A program made the position numbers and the translations under genes. The notes beneath the pieces are model-generated. The model ran no database searches. It saw only the letters and a program-made list of their open reading frames with translations, and had not been told where the DNA came from. Of a DNA stretch of 64,000 bases, positions 1-11,389 are shown one piece after another (within the stretch, counting starts at the first letter, position 1; each line of letters begins with the position of its first letter). Source of the stretch: Chrysopilus asiliformis. Lineage: Eukaryota; Arthropoda; Insecta; Diptera; Rhagionidae. The stretch lies in assembly GCA_964034945.1 (NCBI GenBank), contig OZ035963.1, forward strand, positions 39,128,361 through 39,192,360, given 5' to 3'.

Positions 1-181
1 ATCCTCAATTGAGAATAAAATGTCAGATTTATTATGTTGAAGTTAGCAGCATTTCATTACCGTACATTACCGTATAAAATTTCCCTTTGTTCCAAGCGCT
101 GTTCGAGTTGAAAAGGTGGTGCAGGATTTTGTATGGAAAGCTTGTTCTGAACTGCTTCAGAACATTAAAAAAACGCAACTA
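1..181. mobile_element. MITE fragment, inverted copy of 37218-37398
   Basis: This stretch reads as the reverse complement of 37218-37398 with only scattered differences. Its right end (acgcaacta) matches the left end of the 37218 copy. The left end is cut by the window edge. It lies directly against an older MITE at 182-389 and probably inserted into it. Confidence 0.8.
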
Positions 182-389
182 ATATTATTAAATTCACACT
201 AAAATTTTAGGTTATGTTCACTATTTACATATGCCAGTTCCATTTGTGTCGAATTATTCATGCTTAACGAAAGTTTAACGAAGGTTTGAAAGTGGCACAT
301 GTCTATTGTGGGTAATAACATTGACTTTCTTATTCTGGAAATGACATATGCAACTACATATGCGTTCTTATGTCTATCATAGTCACAGA
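182..389. mobile_element. fragment of the MITE family at 8637-9448
   Basis: The segment matches, in inverted orientation, both flanks of the nested insertion at 8764-9234, reading across the point where that copy is interrupted. It ends at 389 in the family terminus (tctatcatagt). One end is lost where the MITE at 1-181 inserted. It serves as the empty-site reference for the 8764-9234 insertion. Confidence 0.7.
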
Positions 390-594
390 TATCGGAATTT
401 GAATAGATATCGTGTTTTGCTATCTCAAATAGGTCACTGAAATGTCAAAATATTATTATGGGGAATGGAGATAAATATGTCATGCTTCGTTTTGGAATAT
501 AGAATGTTTGTAGTTCACTTAAAAGCTAAAATTCATTTTTAATTTGAAACTTGATAAAAGCAAAGTTGGCAATTCTGGATTCATTTCACTATGG

Positions 595-803
595 CAGGGG
601 TCATCAAAGTAACTGTCGCTCCCTTTACAATCAAAATTTGTAACCACTACACATTAAAATACAGCACCGATTCCAACTCCAAAGCACGGTTGAAACCGCA
701 ACACACAAGCATTACAGCACACAATACAAGCTCGATTATAGGGCTACGCTGTTAAAGCCAATCTGTGTGATGAGCCAGCCGAGCCACTAGCTGATGATGC
801 TTG
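595..803. mobile_element. hAT-type MITE, 209 bp, 8-bp target duplication
   Basis: The element begins caggggtcatca and ends tgatgatgcttg, imperfect terminal inverted repeats. It is flanked by exact 8-bp copies of CACTATGG at 587-594 and 804-811, the hallmark of hAT insertion. Much of its sequence matches, inverted, the outer parts of the larger element at 22823-24190, so both belong to one family. It has no coding capacity. Confidence 0.85.
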
Positions 804-939
804 CACTATGGTATGCAAATAAATTTTAGGCTTATGAAAATAGAGAAAGCATTAGTGTTTTTGGCCCATTTCTTTATACGAGCTTTTCAAGTAAGGCGCA
901 TTCTATGGGATATATTTCTGTGATCATAGTTGAGCCTTA

Positions 940-1432
940 AGGGCCAAACAGATGACGGCAGCAACTGCGACTGCGGCATCGACTGCGACGTCAAAAAAAT
1001 TAGAAACCATGAATTCATATGGGGCAGCCTACATGACGGCAGCAACTGCGACTGCGGCTTCGGCTTCAAAATAAATTTAGCAAAATCTCTAAATTCCACC
1101 CCGTCGCCGTGGGGGTGCCACCGAAAATTTTAGAGAAAATGAGGACTGACAACACCGATATATAATAAGTGAACGTAAAAAGTGTTTTGTACAATATAAT
1201 AACATTATAATAATGCAAAAACGCGCACACAATTAAAATTTTTGAAAATTGTCGCACAGAACAATCATTTTTTATATCTTGCAAACACGATTCAGAAATG
1301 TCAAAGTTGTTGTTGTTGGAACGCTGCCCGACGTCGAGTTTCATGCATGTGTTCCACTCGACTTTTCGACGCCCAAATTGACGTCGCAGTCGACGCCGCA
1401 ATCGCAGTTGCTGCCGTCATCTGTTTGGCCCT
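940..1432. mobile_element. MITE with ~50-bp inverted repeats and TTA target duplication
   Basis: Terminal inverted repeats start agggccaaacag and run about 50 bp through a segment rich in tgcgactgcggc. TTA flanks both sides (937-939, 1433-1435), as in PIF/Harbinger-type elements. The interior shares a segment around a gtgggggtgcc motif with 17790-19223, so these are one family. No convincing coding sequence is present; open frames here are translations of the repeats. Confidence 0.8.
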
Positions 1433-1435
1433 TTA

Positions 1436-1807
1436 CATATGATCTGTCGCATATCTTAAAGGCACCTTAGCGATAATGCCTTAATAATTTTTCATGGGGA
1501 TGTAATTACGGTCAAAGCAACTAGCCTGGCAACACTAATTTTGGGCCACGTCAGGAATTGTCAATTATTCCGGTATGTGTTTGCATGAAAAGTACGACTG
1601 AAAGATTTCCTTTTTGAAAATAATTGGATTTCAGTAGTTGCTTGAAGTAACACGTCAGAAAAGTAAGAGGCGGTTTTTTTAAATTTGTTGTAATAGTATA
1701 AAGGTTTAACTAATATTTTTTAACACAATTTTAGCGGTTAGAATTATTGGTGTAAATCAATTTAGATCCTGGGACTGACTGAAAGAGAAAGCTTAAATAC
1801 TGCCACA
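1436..1807. other. HYOU1 5' flank and probable 5' UTR
   Basis: This is AT-rich sequence between the MITE at 940-1432 and the HYOU1 start codon. No TATA box or clear initiator could be assigned. The tttttaacacaattttag stretch near 1717-1734 could be an acceptor of a 5' UTR intron, but that is a guess. Confidence 0.4.
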
Positions 1808-4800
1808 ATGAAGCATATACTTTTTAATATAGCTGTTTTAACATTTTTAAGCAGTACACAGGGAGCTGCTGTTATGTCGGTGGATTTAGGAAATGAATGG
1901 ATGAAGATCGGTGTCGTGTCACCTGGTGTGCCAATGGAAATTGCTTTAAACAAGGAATCAAAACGAAAAACTCCAGTAGTTATAGGATTTCGGGACAATG
2001 TTCGAAGCTTTGGAGACGATGCTTTAAACCTCGGTATACGTTTTCCAGGGAATACTTACAAATATTTATTGGACTTACTTGGAAAAACAATTGACAACCC
2101 TATTGTTGATTTATATAGGTATTTCATTCATATAGGTATACCCGGTAGAACATTTTTCTTATCTTCTTTTCATTAAGGAAACGGTTTCCATATTACAATA
2201 TAGAAGGAGATCAAACACGCAATACAGTAATATTTCGAAATGGCGATGAAACATATTCCGTAGAGGAGTTGGTTGCTCAAATTTTAATCACAGCCAGGGA
2301 ATTTGCGGAAGATTCGACAGGTAAATATAAGGTGACCAAACGTACTTTTTTTTTATTGGATTATGATTTTAAGTATCATCAAAGTTATCTTAACCCATTC
2401 AGTACGATTTTCGAAATAGCTATATAAAAAATCAATCTTGGTGTTTATTTTAATATTTATAGGACTAAAAAATATTTTCTGTAAAAAAATGGTCCTTGGG
2501 TTATTCAGGATATTTCTAGGATTTGTTGCCATATGGTAACACCTAATTTCCACTAATGTTTGTTATGACTTAAATAAACAAATTCCACAAAACTTCTCAT
2601 AATTCTTGAAATTAAAATCATTTTGTAGATATTAATTTGATACTTTGAGGTTTTTTAAGCTAATCTAGTAAATGTTACCGTATGGTAACAAAAAGATTGA
2701 AAGGGTTAACTGAAATTTATCAGACTAGAGGCCCTTAAATACACATTAAAGAAAAAATAAAAACCTGTGTGCAGATACAACTCACTGTCAACTATGCGAT
2801 CAATCTAGAATTTTATTCTAAGCGGCCCACACACTATGAGGATACACGACCCGCCATGAGGATACAAACTTGAGTTGTCGTGTATCCTCAATTTGTGGGC
2901 AATGAAAGAGTACAATCAAAGCTTGAACTCCAAGATTGTATCGTTCCACGGCCGCCTGAACTCGTCGCGATTCACGACAATCTTGTTGGGTTGTCGCGGT
3001 AGTGTGTGCGCACTCTCGATGTAGACTGACCGAAAGTTACACCGCGTCTTGATTAACAATTTTTTATCCCAAGAAATATCTCATGGCAATGAGATTTTCT
3101 TGACAGCTGGCCCCGAAAATCTCTCGAAATTTTATTTCTCAAGATGGCGATGAGAAGAAAACACCTAGTCGCCGCTCTCGCAATTAATGCAATACGTGAA
3201 ATTGAAAAGGCTGAAACAGAAGAACAGACGAAAAGAAACACATCTTAATGCTATAGTACCAGGAAGACCGAGCCATGCTCGGCGATCTCAAAATCCTCCT
3301 TCTGCCTCTGTCTCTGAGTAGTTGAATCCGACCGTAATTGCAACATGATTCGTATAATGAGGTTCGGGGAAATTGATTGTTTTGTAATTACTATTTATCG
3401 CTGCCGATAGATATCTAAAAAATGATATTTTTAGAATACATATCGCAAAACCTTACTCCCTAGCAATATTGGGAATTTTCATTAAGATACCTTCATGTAA
3501 TTCGAAGACACCAAGCGAGGGGTATCGAGGGGAGGGAAAAGTCAGGTTTGTAGTGGAAAAATCGACAGCCCTTAGCCCCTTTAGAAATACTGTAAAGTTT
3601 CATTAAGACCGGACCACCCAATTCGAAAATATCAGGCGAGGGGGGTATCAAGGGAATTTTTTCAGAGGTGAGACCTATCTAGATCGGTTTTTTGTACCCG
3701 AAAATCCCTAACCCCTAAGTTTCGTGAAAATCGTTAGGCGGGTTTTCGACATGTTTGCACAACACATTCTTCGTATTATATCATAGGATATTCTCTTCCA
3801 AAGCTTTTTGTATCGTATTGTTTGTAAAAATTAGTTATTTTCGCAACTACTTGTCGGGAGAATTTAGATGCCGCCATCTTGAATCGAGAAATTTCATGAA
3901 ATCTTACAATTGCAAGATTTCATGAAATTTATCTCTGGGATTTTTTTATCGCCGTCAAGTCCAGCTCTGATTGGTCAATCAAAAATCTGCGATGAAAAAT
4001 CCCAAATGAAGACACGGTGTTAGCTACAAACTGTTGGGAATGAATGTGTGTGATACAATCTTTTTCGTGTTGTCTTTCCTTGAGGATTAATGAGTCATAA
4101 GATTGTCGTGAATCGTGTCTAGTGTGTGGCCCGCATTAAGTCTAGTTCAATCCATTTAAAAGGTATCGTGGTATAGTCTTCACGGACGAATGAACAGGCA
4201 GAAATCATAATCTCTGGTGATCCCAAACACACTGATGTATTTGATTTTTGTGTCCCCTACATTTTTCATGGCTCTTTTATACTAACTCATTTGGAAAGAA
4301 TTTCTTTCTTTGCACAGAAGGTAAATGACATCTGAAAATGGGAATAATTAAAAAATATAAATGGAAAAGATTTTTGCAATTTTCTCCTAAACGGTTATTT
4401 TTTTTTTAAATTTGTTATACCAAAAACTGTTTAGAATATGATTTTATATTAATTTCCCATACATCACAACCCAGTTGGAGGCAATTTTAAAATTCCAATT
4501 AAATTGCATGAGTTCAATTAGAATTTTTCGAAATCGCAGTAAATATGGTTCTATGGGACGATAACAACTTCCAAATATAAAAAAACCGCGTCAAAATCGG
4601 CTGAGGCTTTCTGGTAGAAATCGATATTTGCATGCATGCCCACACACGCACACTACATATTAACACGCTGCGGATTCTTCGGACTGAGCCCCGGGAACCT
4701 AAGGAGCTTCGTTATAATTTCGATTTTTCAAGGAACAGTAATACCTAAGAAAGGTAAAAAAATAATAAAAATTAACACCCGGTGAACTCGACCTAACTCT

Positions 4801-7303
4801 AATTACTTTACCGACCGAACCACTCGGTTCCTAAAATCGAAAATATTGAATGTCAGCGAATCTACCAACCACAACACGCCCTTGGTGCAATCGCAGTAAA
4901 CAGTGGAGATATAATAAACGTTTTTAATAACGAAAATATATGTTGCTCACTTTTTTATTAATATTACATTTAATAATTTCAGGTCAAACTGTCACCGAAT
5001 GCGTAATTATAGTGCCAGGATTTTTTGGACAATCAGAGCGTGCAGCAATGATCACATCAGCACAATTAGCGAATCTTAAAGTATTGCAGCTAATAAATGA
5101 TTACACCGCTGTTGCGCTAAATTATGGTGTTTTTCGTCGTACTGAAATCAATGAGACCGCTCAATACTTTTTATTTTATGATATGGGCGCTCAAAAGACA
5201 TCTGCAGCTGTTGTTAGCTATCAATTGTCCCGAGATAAAATAACTAAAGAGATTAATCCAATTATACATGTTCTTGGGGTTGGTTATGATCGCACTCTTG
5301 GCGGACTAGAGGTTCAGCTACGCTTGCGAGATTACCTTGCTAAAGAGTTTAATAAAGTAGGAAAAACCAAATCTGATGTTTTGAAAAATGCACGAGCAAT
5401 GTCAAAATTGTTCAAAGAAGCCGGGCGTGTGAAAAATGTTTTAAGTGCAAATGCTGATCATTTTGCCCAGATTGAAAATTTGATTGAAGATCATGACTTT
5501 AAATGTTTAGTAACCAGGGAAAAATTAGAAGAAATATGCGCGGATTTATGGCCAAGGGTCATAAAACCTTTAGATCAGGCTTTAAAAATGTCTGGATTGA
5601 GCATAAATAATTTAAATCAAGTGATACTCTTTGGAGGTGGAACTAGAGTCCCAAAGGTGCAGGAGATTCTTCGAAAAACCATACAGCAAGACTTAGGCAA
5701 AAATCTTAATGCGGACGAAGCAGCAGCAATGGGTGCTGTTTATAAAGCAGCAGATTTAGCAACCGGCTTCAAGGTGAAAAAGTTCGTTATTAAAGATGCC
5801 GTAATATTTCCAATTAATATAATATTTGAACGAGATGTGGGCGAATCCGGAACCGCAAAACAAGTTAAACGGACATTATTTGGACCAATGAGCCCTTATC
5901 CTCAAAAAAAGGTTATTACCTTTAATAAACACACACATGATTTTATGTTCTATGTAAATTATGCTGATTTAGCACATTTGGATGCACAAGAAACTCTTTA
6001 CATTGGAAATGTCAATTTGAGTCGTATCGAATTGTCACAAGTATCAGAAATATTAGAAAAACATCAAACTGATAACGCTGAATCAAAAGGTATAAAGGCA
6101 CATTTCATTCTCGATGACTCCGGAATGCTGAATTTGACAGGAGTTGAATTTGTTTTTGAGACAGAAAAGATTGAAGAAGAGGACAATAAAGGCCCCCTCT
6201 CAAAATTAGGCAGCACAATTAGCAAACTGTTTTCAAGTGATAGTGCAGATGAGGATACTACACAAAATATCGAAGAGAAACCGTTAAGTGATAACGAAAC
6301 AAAACCTGATATGGATAATACGACACAGAGTAATGTTACTCAATCTGATCATCAGAACCCGACTGATATAAAAAATGAAACTTTAAAAATCGTTACGGTA
6401 AAAGAACCCGTGAGTCATATAACAATAATATTATACACCGTACCATTAAATGAAGATAATTATAATCAAATGTCTAATCGATTGATTGAATTAGATATTA
6501 AAGATAAGGAACGGAAAAAGCGAGAATCAACACGTAATGCATTGGAGTCATTTGTAATTGAAGCCCAACATCGTTACAATAGTGATGAATATGCGAGTTG
6601 TGCTACAGATAAAGAGATCAAAAAAGTTTTGACAGAGTGTGCGTCTGTATCAGACTGGCTGTATGAAGATGGGGATGGTGCAACTGCTGCTGATTATGAA
6701 AACCGTTTGCAAAAATTACAAAAACTAACCAATCCCGTATATAGTCGTCATTGGGAACACGAAGAACGCCCTGAGGCGCTCAAAGCACTTTATTCGATGT
6801 TAGATGGTGCCACAAAGTTTCTTGATTCCGCACAGAATTTAACAAAAGAAACCAATCCAGAGAAAGATGTTTTCACTCAGGTAGAAATTGAAGTACTTCA
6901 AAAGGCTATCAGTGAAACGAGAGAATGGATTGAAGTTGAGAAATCGGCTCAGGAGAAATTAAAACGTAATGAAGCAATACGTCTCACAATTAAAGACATA
7001 ACTGATAAGATGGCCAATCTGGATCGTGAAGTTAAATATTTAGTACACAAAATTAAACTGTGGAAACCAAAAAAAGAAAACCTCAAAGCGAAGAAAGAAA
7101 AAAAAGATGACTCAAAGTTGGAAAATAATGAAAAAACTGAAGAAATAAATGATAGCAGCACTAAATCACATGGAGAAGATCAAACTACGTCCCAGGTCGA
7201 AGCTCCAGAAGATATAGATCCAGTTATTTCAAATGACGATTTAAACGAAAATCCAACTGTATCAACTAACACAGAGTTTCAAACTCCACATGGAGAACTT
7301 TAG
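1808..7303 (+). CDS. Hyou1: hypoxia up-regulated protein 1 (Grp170/ORP150), ER chaperone
   Basis: Spliced CDS is 1808-2118, 2178-2320, 4983-7303 (924 residues), close to the family's usual 920-1000. The family acts in the ER lumen as an Hsp110/Grp170-type chaperone and as nucleotide exchange factor for BiP. Seen: a signal peptide at residues 1-19; phosphate-1 loop [13 protein letters not shown] just after it; phosphate-2 motif YDMGA near 217-221; adenosine motif [11 protein letters not shown] near 365. These make a complete Hsp70-type ATPase domain. A beta-sandwich region, an acidic Asn-rich loop and an alpha-helical C-terminal extension follow. The protein ends HGEL, a KDEL-like retrieval signal. 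All junctions are GT-AG and keep frame, and exon 2 restores the conserved KRFPYY and VEELVAQIL segments. The start lies in a good context (gccacaATG). No stop or frameshift breaks it, so it is probably functional. Confidence 0.96.
2394..2705. mobile_element. TTAA-flanked MITE in HYOU1 intron 2
   Basis: TTAA occurs at 2390-2393 and 2706-2709, flanking inverted ends cccattcag and ttgaaaggg. A second inner pair of ttaccgtatggtaac-like repeats lies near the ends. The TTAA target and CCCNTT terminus resemble piggyBac-type nonautonomous elements, as at 38995-39098. Confidence 0.6.
2822..4134. mobile_element. old nonautonomous DNA transposon in HYOU1 intron 2
   Basis: The ends are inverted: gcggcccacacacta at 2822-2836 and tagtgtgtggcccgc at 4120-4134. 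Similarity weakens inward. No coherent ORF is seen. The interior carries two related blocks around 3500-3690 with a gcgaggggtatc motif. A target duplication is not clear. Confidence 0.55.
4135..4982. other. rest of HYOU1 intron 2
   Basis: AT-rich intron sequence ends in the acceptor aatttcag at 4975-4982. No gene or clear element was seen apart from a short stretch near 4440-4640 distantly like the mini-me-type repeats (cccatacatc, aaaatcgg). Confidence 0.4.
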
Positions 7304-7407
7304 ACAGATCCTATGTAATTTACATGATCGTTTCCAAGTCGCAATTTTTTTTTCTTTTTTGGCACTTGGATTAAATGTAGCAAAACAATCAAGCTTTCTT
7401 TGTTTCG

Positions 7408-7413
7408 AATAAA
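7408..7413 (+). terminator. HYOU1 polyadenylation signal
   Basis: AATAAA lies 105 bases after the HYOU1 stop codon, in a T-rich 3' UTR. No competing perfect hexamer was seen closer to the stop. Confidence 0.65.
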
Positions 7414-8431
7414 TGATAATTCTTTTGTTTATTCAATACTAATATGGTAGTGTTCAGTCCGAATTGGTTTAATTATTCTTAATTTTTCGTCACTTTTTAA
7501 TATGGACAATATCAAATTTAAACTACACTCTACAAGACCCGATTTGGAAATGATCATTTCAATTTTCATAGTGTGTTACAACTTTTTTTTGTTTGTCAAC
7601 TAAATTAAAACGGTTTAGCAAATTCCATTCCATTGATAATTTCGTATTCATTTTTTTATTAAGTCTTGAATATTGGCTATCTACATTTATCAGGTTAAAT
7701 AATCGTTACTGTAAACAATCATCAATAACAGTAATGAAGCTTTTTATTTATTATGTATATAGTATCGATTAAAAAAATATTCGAAACCAGTATTTTATTT
7801 ATATTCACATTATTTTTAGATCAAAATTGTACAGACAAGCCGACTTTTGCTGCATCCACTCTAGTTTTTGAGATATAAAGGAAATAAAATGGTTGATTCT
7901 AAATTTTAAGTATTTAGACCAATTTATGAGTCAGCCTTCATATTTGAAAAAGTAGAGCTGATACAGGTTAACTCGTGTCAGATTTGGAGCATCAAATTAC
8001 TTAAAAAAGACCAATAATTATGTCACCAACAAGCCAAGAGCGGAGTTGATTGGCCACGCAGACTGAAAGCAAATACTGTAGATACGCAGAATTTGGCGTA
8101 GTGTGAACCGCTTGGTTATGTGTGGTTAACTTGCTTTTAGTTATTGAAATAACTAGAAAGGCTTTCTTCTTGTGTGTTATCATTCACTCGGGACTCCACT
8201 TGAAACAGAAAATTAAAACGTGGAATCTGGCTGAATCATTTACTTTCTTTCAGTCTACTTGGCAAATGTCAATTGTGGCTTAGCATATCAAGTAAATTTT
8301 CAGCCATATGGGACCAACCATTTAGCTTTGGTTCCGTCAAATAGTTTTTAGTACTCGGCGTTGCTTGGGTAATAATAAACTTTTGAATATGAGAAAAATC
8401 ATTTCTTTTCAAAAGTATTTTGACATCATTT
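7414..8431. other. intergenic, nothing recognised
   Basis: AT-rich, unlike coding sequence. Frames of up to about 60 codons occur but lack coding character and known motifs. Confidence 0.4.
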
Positions 8432-8533
8432 GGTCTATTATGGAATACGCACGGTCTAACGATCGAAAATTATACTAACAACAATATACAAGTTTCGATC
8501 GCTACGATTACGATCGCATTCCATAATAGCTCC
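8432..8533. repeat. hairpin element, diverged copy
   Basis: Arms around ctattatggaat pair with their reverse complement at the other end, and the loop contains actaacaacaat. This resembles the 129-bp hairpin family (24226, 31252, 59536), but the copy is shorter and its arms are imperfect. Confidence 0.55.
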
Positions 8534-8636
8534 TTATGATTGGATTCATCGACCCCAAAAACCCCAGAAGAAATTTTTCCCGGAAAATTTGAGGAAAAGG
8601 AGAATCACGTTATTCTAACAAGAGCCGTTACCCTAA

Positions 8637-9448
8637 AGGCCCAACTATGATAGACATAAGAACGCATATGTAGCTGCATATGTCATTTCCAGAATAAGAA
8701 AGTCAGTGTTAATACCCACAATAGACATGTGTCAAAGTGTTGCCACTTTCAAACATTCGTTAAAGTGCGGTTTAGACACGGAAAGTAACTCGCGGCAAGT
8801 AGACGTAAATACACGCGATTTGAGCTAGTGTGCGACGCTCGCATATGTGTGAGAATACTTGCCGCTCTCTCGAAAATAATAGAAAGCCATTCTATTTTTG
8901 TGGCAAGTAAAACCACTACAAGAACATGGAACCGCGTACAAATGAAGTGGTTTTATGTGTGTGTGTTTCGGTTTATTTTATATTTGCTGCTTTGCCACAG
9001 GACGACGTAACATTTTAAGGAAAAAACAACACGGGTATAAAAAACTCGTCAACAACAAACAGTTTTAGGTCGAAATTCGCAAACTTTTCTACAAAAAAGT
9101 GTCGTAATATTTTTTCTCAGAAAATTTTAGGTTATGTTTTCGTTCGGCTGTCATTCTACTTGAAACGTGTAAACTAAGCAAACTACTTGCCTCTCTTTAC
9201 TTGCCGAGAGTTACTTGCCGTGTCTAAACCCTGCTTAAGCATGATAAATTCGATACAAATGGAACTGGCATATATAAATAGTGAACATAACCTAAAATTT
9301 TAGTGTGAATTTAATAATATTGTGGCCATATTAATTTCCACTTGAGGTAAAATGAAGATTAGCTTTTATGTGGACAGCTATGTATGTCAACATTCGTTGG
9401 GAATTTGACATTTACATATGCGTTCTTATGTCTATCATAGTTGAGCCT
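8637..9448. mobile_element. MITE interrupted by a second MITE
   Basis: Ends are inverted repeats of about 35 bp starting aggcccaactatgatagac. The right flank is TTA (9449-9451); the left is TAA. The copy at 182-389 shows the uninterrupted sequence. It landed in a short tandem repeat, units of which lie at 8536-8632 and 9449-9662. Confidence 0.75.
8764..9234. mobile_element. TTAA-flanked MITE, 471 bp, nested
   Basis: TTAA at 8760-8763 and 9235-9238 flanks an element with inverted ends of about 50 bp (core tttagacacggmaagtaact). TTAA duplication is the piggyBac-superfamily signature. A related, right-truncated copy is at 28403-28850, also beginning directly after TTAA. Confidence 0.85.
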
Positions 9449-9662
9449 TTACAGACTTCTTAACGCCAGAATCATATTCTGCGACCCCAAAACCCACTCG
9501 GTGAAATGTTTTCCAAACATTTGACGAAAAGGATAATCACGTTATCACAACAGGACTTTCCGTCATCCTTACAGACTTCTTAATGTCTGAATCGGATTCA
9601 GCGAGCCCAAAAACCCGTAGATGAGATGTTTTCCGGCAAATTTGAGGAAAAACAAAATCAGG
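9449..9662. repeat. tandem repeat, units of about 100-120 bp
   Basis: Two units beginning ttacagacttcttaa occur at 9449 and 9567. A third, partial unit lies at 8536-8632, on the other side of the inserted MITE. No coding function was seen. Confidence 0.65.
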
Positions 9663-9857
9663 AGGCGTTGGGAGTGTACATAAACAAGGAGGTCTTGAAA
9701 CAGATACGGGCAAAATACTAGAACCTGGAAGCTACACTGCGAAGAAAAATTCAAATTCCGAGCGTAGGACGCCCAGCACATCCCAGAATCTCAAGAAGTA
9801 GAATACGAAGAAGAAATCTATCTTAAAAAGTCGCGTTATATCTTTTTTAAATAAAAA

Positions 9858-10447
9858 CATAACAAAAGCTATAATTGCCAATCTGGCAATCATTGGAGAC
9901 CCGTATGGTGATATTCGTATCAAAATTCGAACAGTTATACCAAAATTCCACTTTGAAGTCAAACTTTCCAATAAGATTTTTTAAAATTTATTCCAATCGG
10001 ATTTTGATGTATGGGAGTGTTATGTAGAATCATATCCTAAATAACTTTTGTTCTTGGACTTTTTTGATAAGATGCACCGTTTTTGAGATATTCACAAAAA
10101 ATGATTTCGTTCGTATGGGGGGTACCCCCCTTAATGGTCCATTTTTGCCCATTAACGAACTTAGCCTCGCATTTTACGAAAAACGGATCTGCGTAAAATT
10201 TCAAGTCTAGCTCAATCCGTGCGCCCGCAATCCGCGCCACAGACAGACGGACAGACAGACAGACGGACGGACAGACAGACAGACGGACAGACAGACAAAC
10301 AGACGGACGGACATGCAAAAATTAAATATTTTTATCATTCTAAACACACTGGTGTAATTCATTTTTTTGTGCGATGACGGGATCTTGGCGTTACAAACGG
10401 TAAGGCAAAGTTAATATACCCTTTGGTTTCACCATACGGGTATAAAA
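9858..10447 (+). repeat. mini-me-like dispersed repeat, copy 1
   Basis: The repeat runs from aacaaaagctataattgcc through a core with ggagacccgtatggtgat, then an (RGAC)n tract of cagacggacagac units near 10240-10313, and ends accatacgggtataaaa. Dipteran mini-me elements are known for a GTCY/RGAC proto-microsatellite plus a TATACCC-type segment. The match is from memory and by pattern, not by alignment. Confidence 0.7.
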
Positions 10448-10601
10448 ACCACATTTCTTAGTCAGAAACAATATGATTTCAGAGAAGGTAAATAACTGAA
10501 GACGCTGTTTTGAATCTATGTACTCAATTATACTCTATTTAAATCAGTCTCTAAAGTAACATTGGGCGCATTCACGTCACTTTAGACTCTAAAGTAACAT
10601 T

Positions 10602-10797
10602 GGGCGCATTCACGGTACTCAACAGTTGAGAGATTACTCATCATAACCACTGATCGGACGCCATTTTTTTTATCGAAAAATTACTGCGATACTTTTCTGC
10701 TCAACCGATGAGTGTAGAATTTTGACGTTTAATGTATCGAGGCATTCACGAGAACTCATCGAGATTTACTCAACCGTTGAGTACCGTGAATGCGCCC
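10602..10797. mobile_element. MITE with ATT target duplication, 196 bp
   Basis: Inverted ends of about 28 bp begin gggcgcattcacggtactca. ATT flanks at 10599-10601 and 10798-10800. The left 43 bp, including the terminus, is repeated in tandem just upstream (about 10550-10600). It sits at the left edge of a LINE fragment. Related termini occur at 15891 and 29730. Confidence 0.75.
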
Positions 10798-11260
10798 ATT
10801 GATATGGTTGATCACAATTCGATACTAGATAAGTTTTATAAAGCGGGGTATAGATGTATTATCACAATTGGTTTTTTTCTTACTATAGAGATAGAAACCA
10901 GAGTGAGAATTAAACCAGAGATGTTATAAGTAAACAGTTAAATAATACTATTGGTGTTCCATAAGGTTCGGTATTGGGTCCGATATTTTTTCTAGTTTAT
11001 ACTAAATCAAAATCAAAATGGTGAAATTATAGCTTTTGCCGATGATATGGCACTAACATACGCAGAAGTTCATTTATTTCTAGCAATATGCAACCAGATT
11101 TTCACATCCTCCAGCTATGATTTTCGAAACATAAATTAATCATCAGTGACAAAACTAAAATGGTATATTTTCAACAAAAAGCTGAAAGTACCGCAAAATA
11201 TAACCACACAATGCATTCAGCAAGCTGCCAAAAATTTAGTTTTTTTTAAATATTGACCAA
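10798..11260 (+). pseudogene. non-LTR reverse transcriptase fragment
   Basis: Readable blocks are DMVDHNSILDKFYKAG, then IGVP-GSVLGPIFF with a stop where Gln is expected, then AFADDMAL, giving the conserved order of the reverse transcriptase palm with a FADD box. Several stops and frame changes show it is dead. No endonuclease was seen. It is flanked by a MITE on the left and AT-rich sequence on the right. Confidence 0.7.
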
Positions 11261-11389
11261 TAAACCATAAGGTTCGAGGTATTCAAATATCACAATGGTC
11301 ACACCAATTATAAAATTGATTTGCACAATGGGCGAAAAAAAGCTTCTTAGAATTAAACGATTCTAGATTCAAGCCTATTGTACAACATA

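Noticed and set aside
1066..1401. 111-codon minus-strand frame
   Set aside because: It lies wholly inside a MITE, is composed from its arms and shows no coding character.
10037..10318. Minus-strand frame rich in SVCLSVRP repeats
   Set aside because: It is a translation of the (RGAC)n microsatellite and adjacent dispersed repeat; other copies of the repeat give similar frames.
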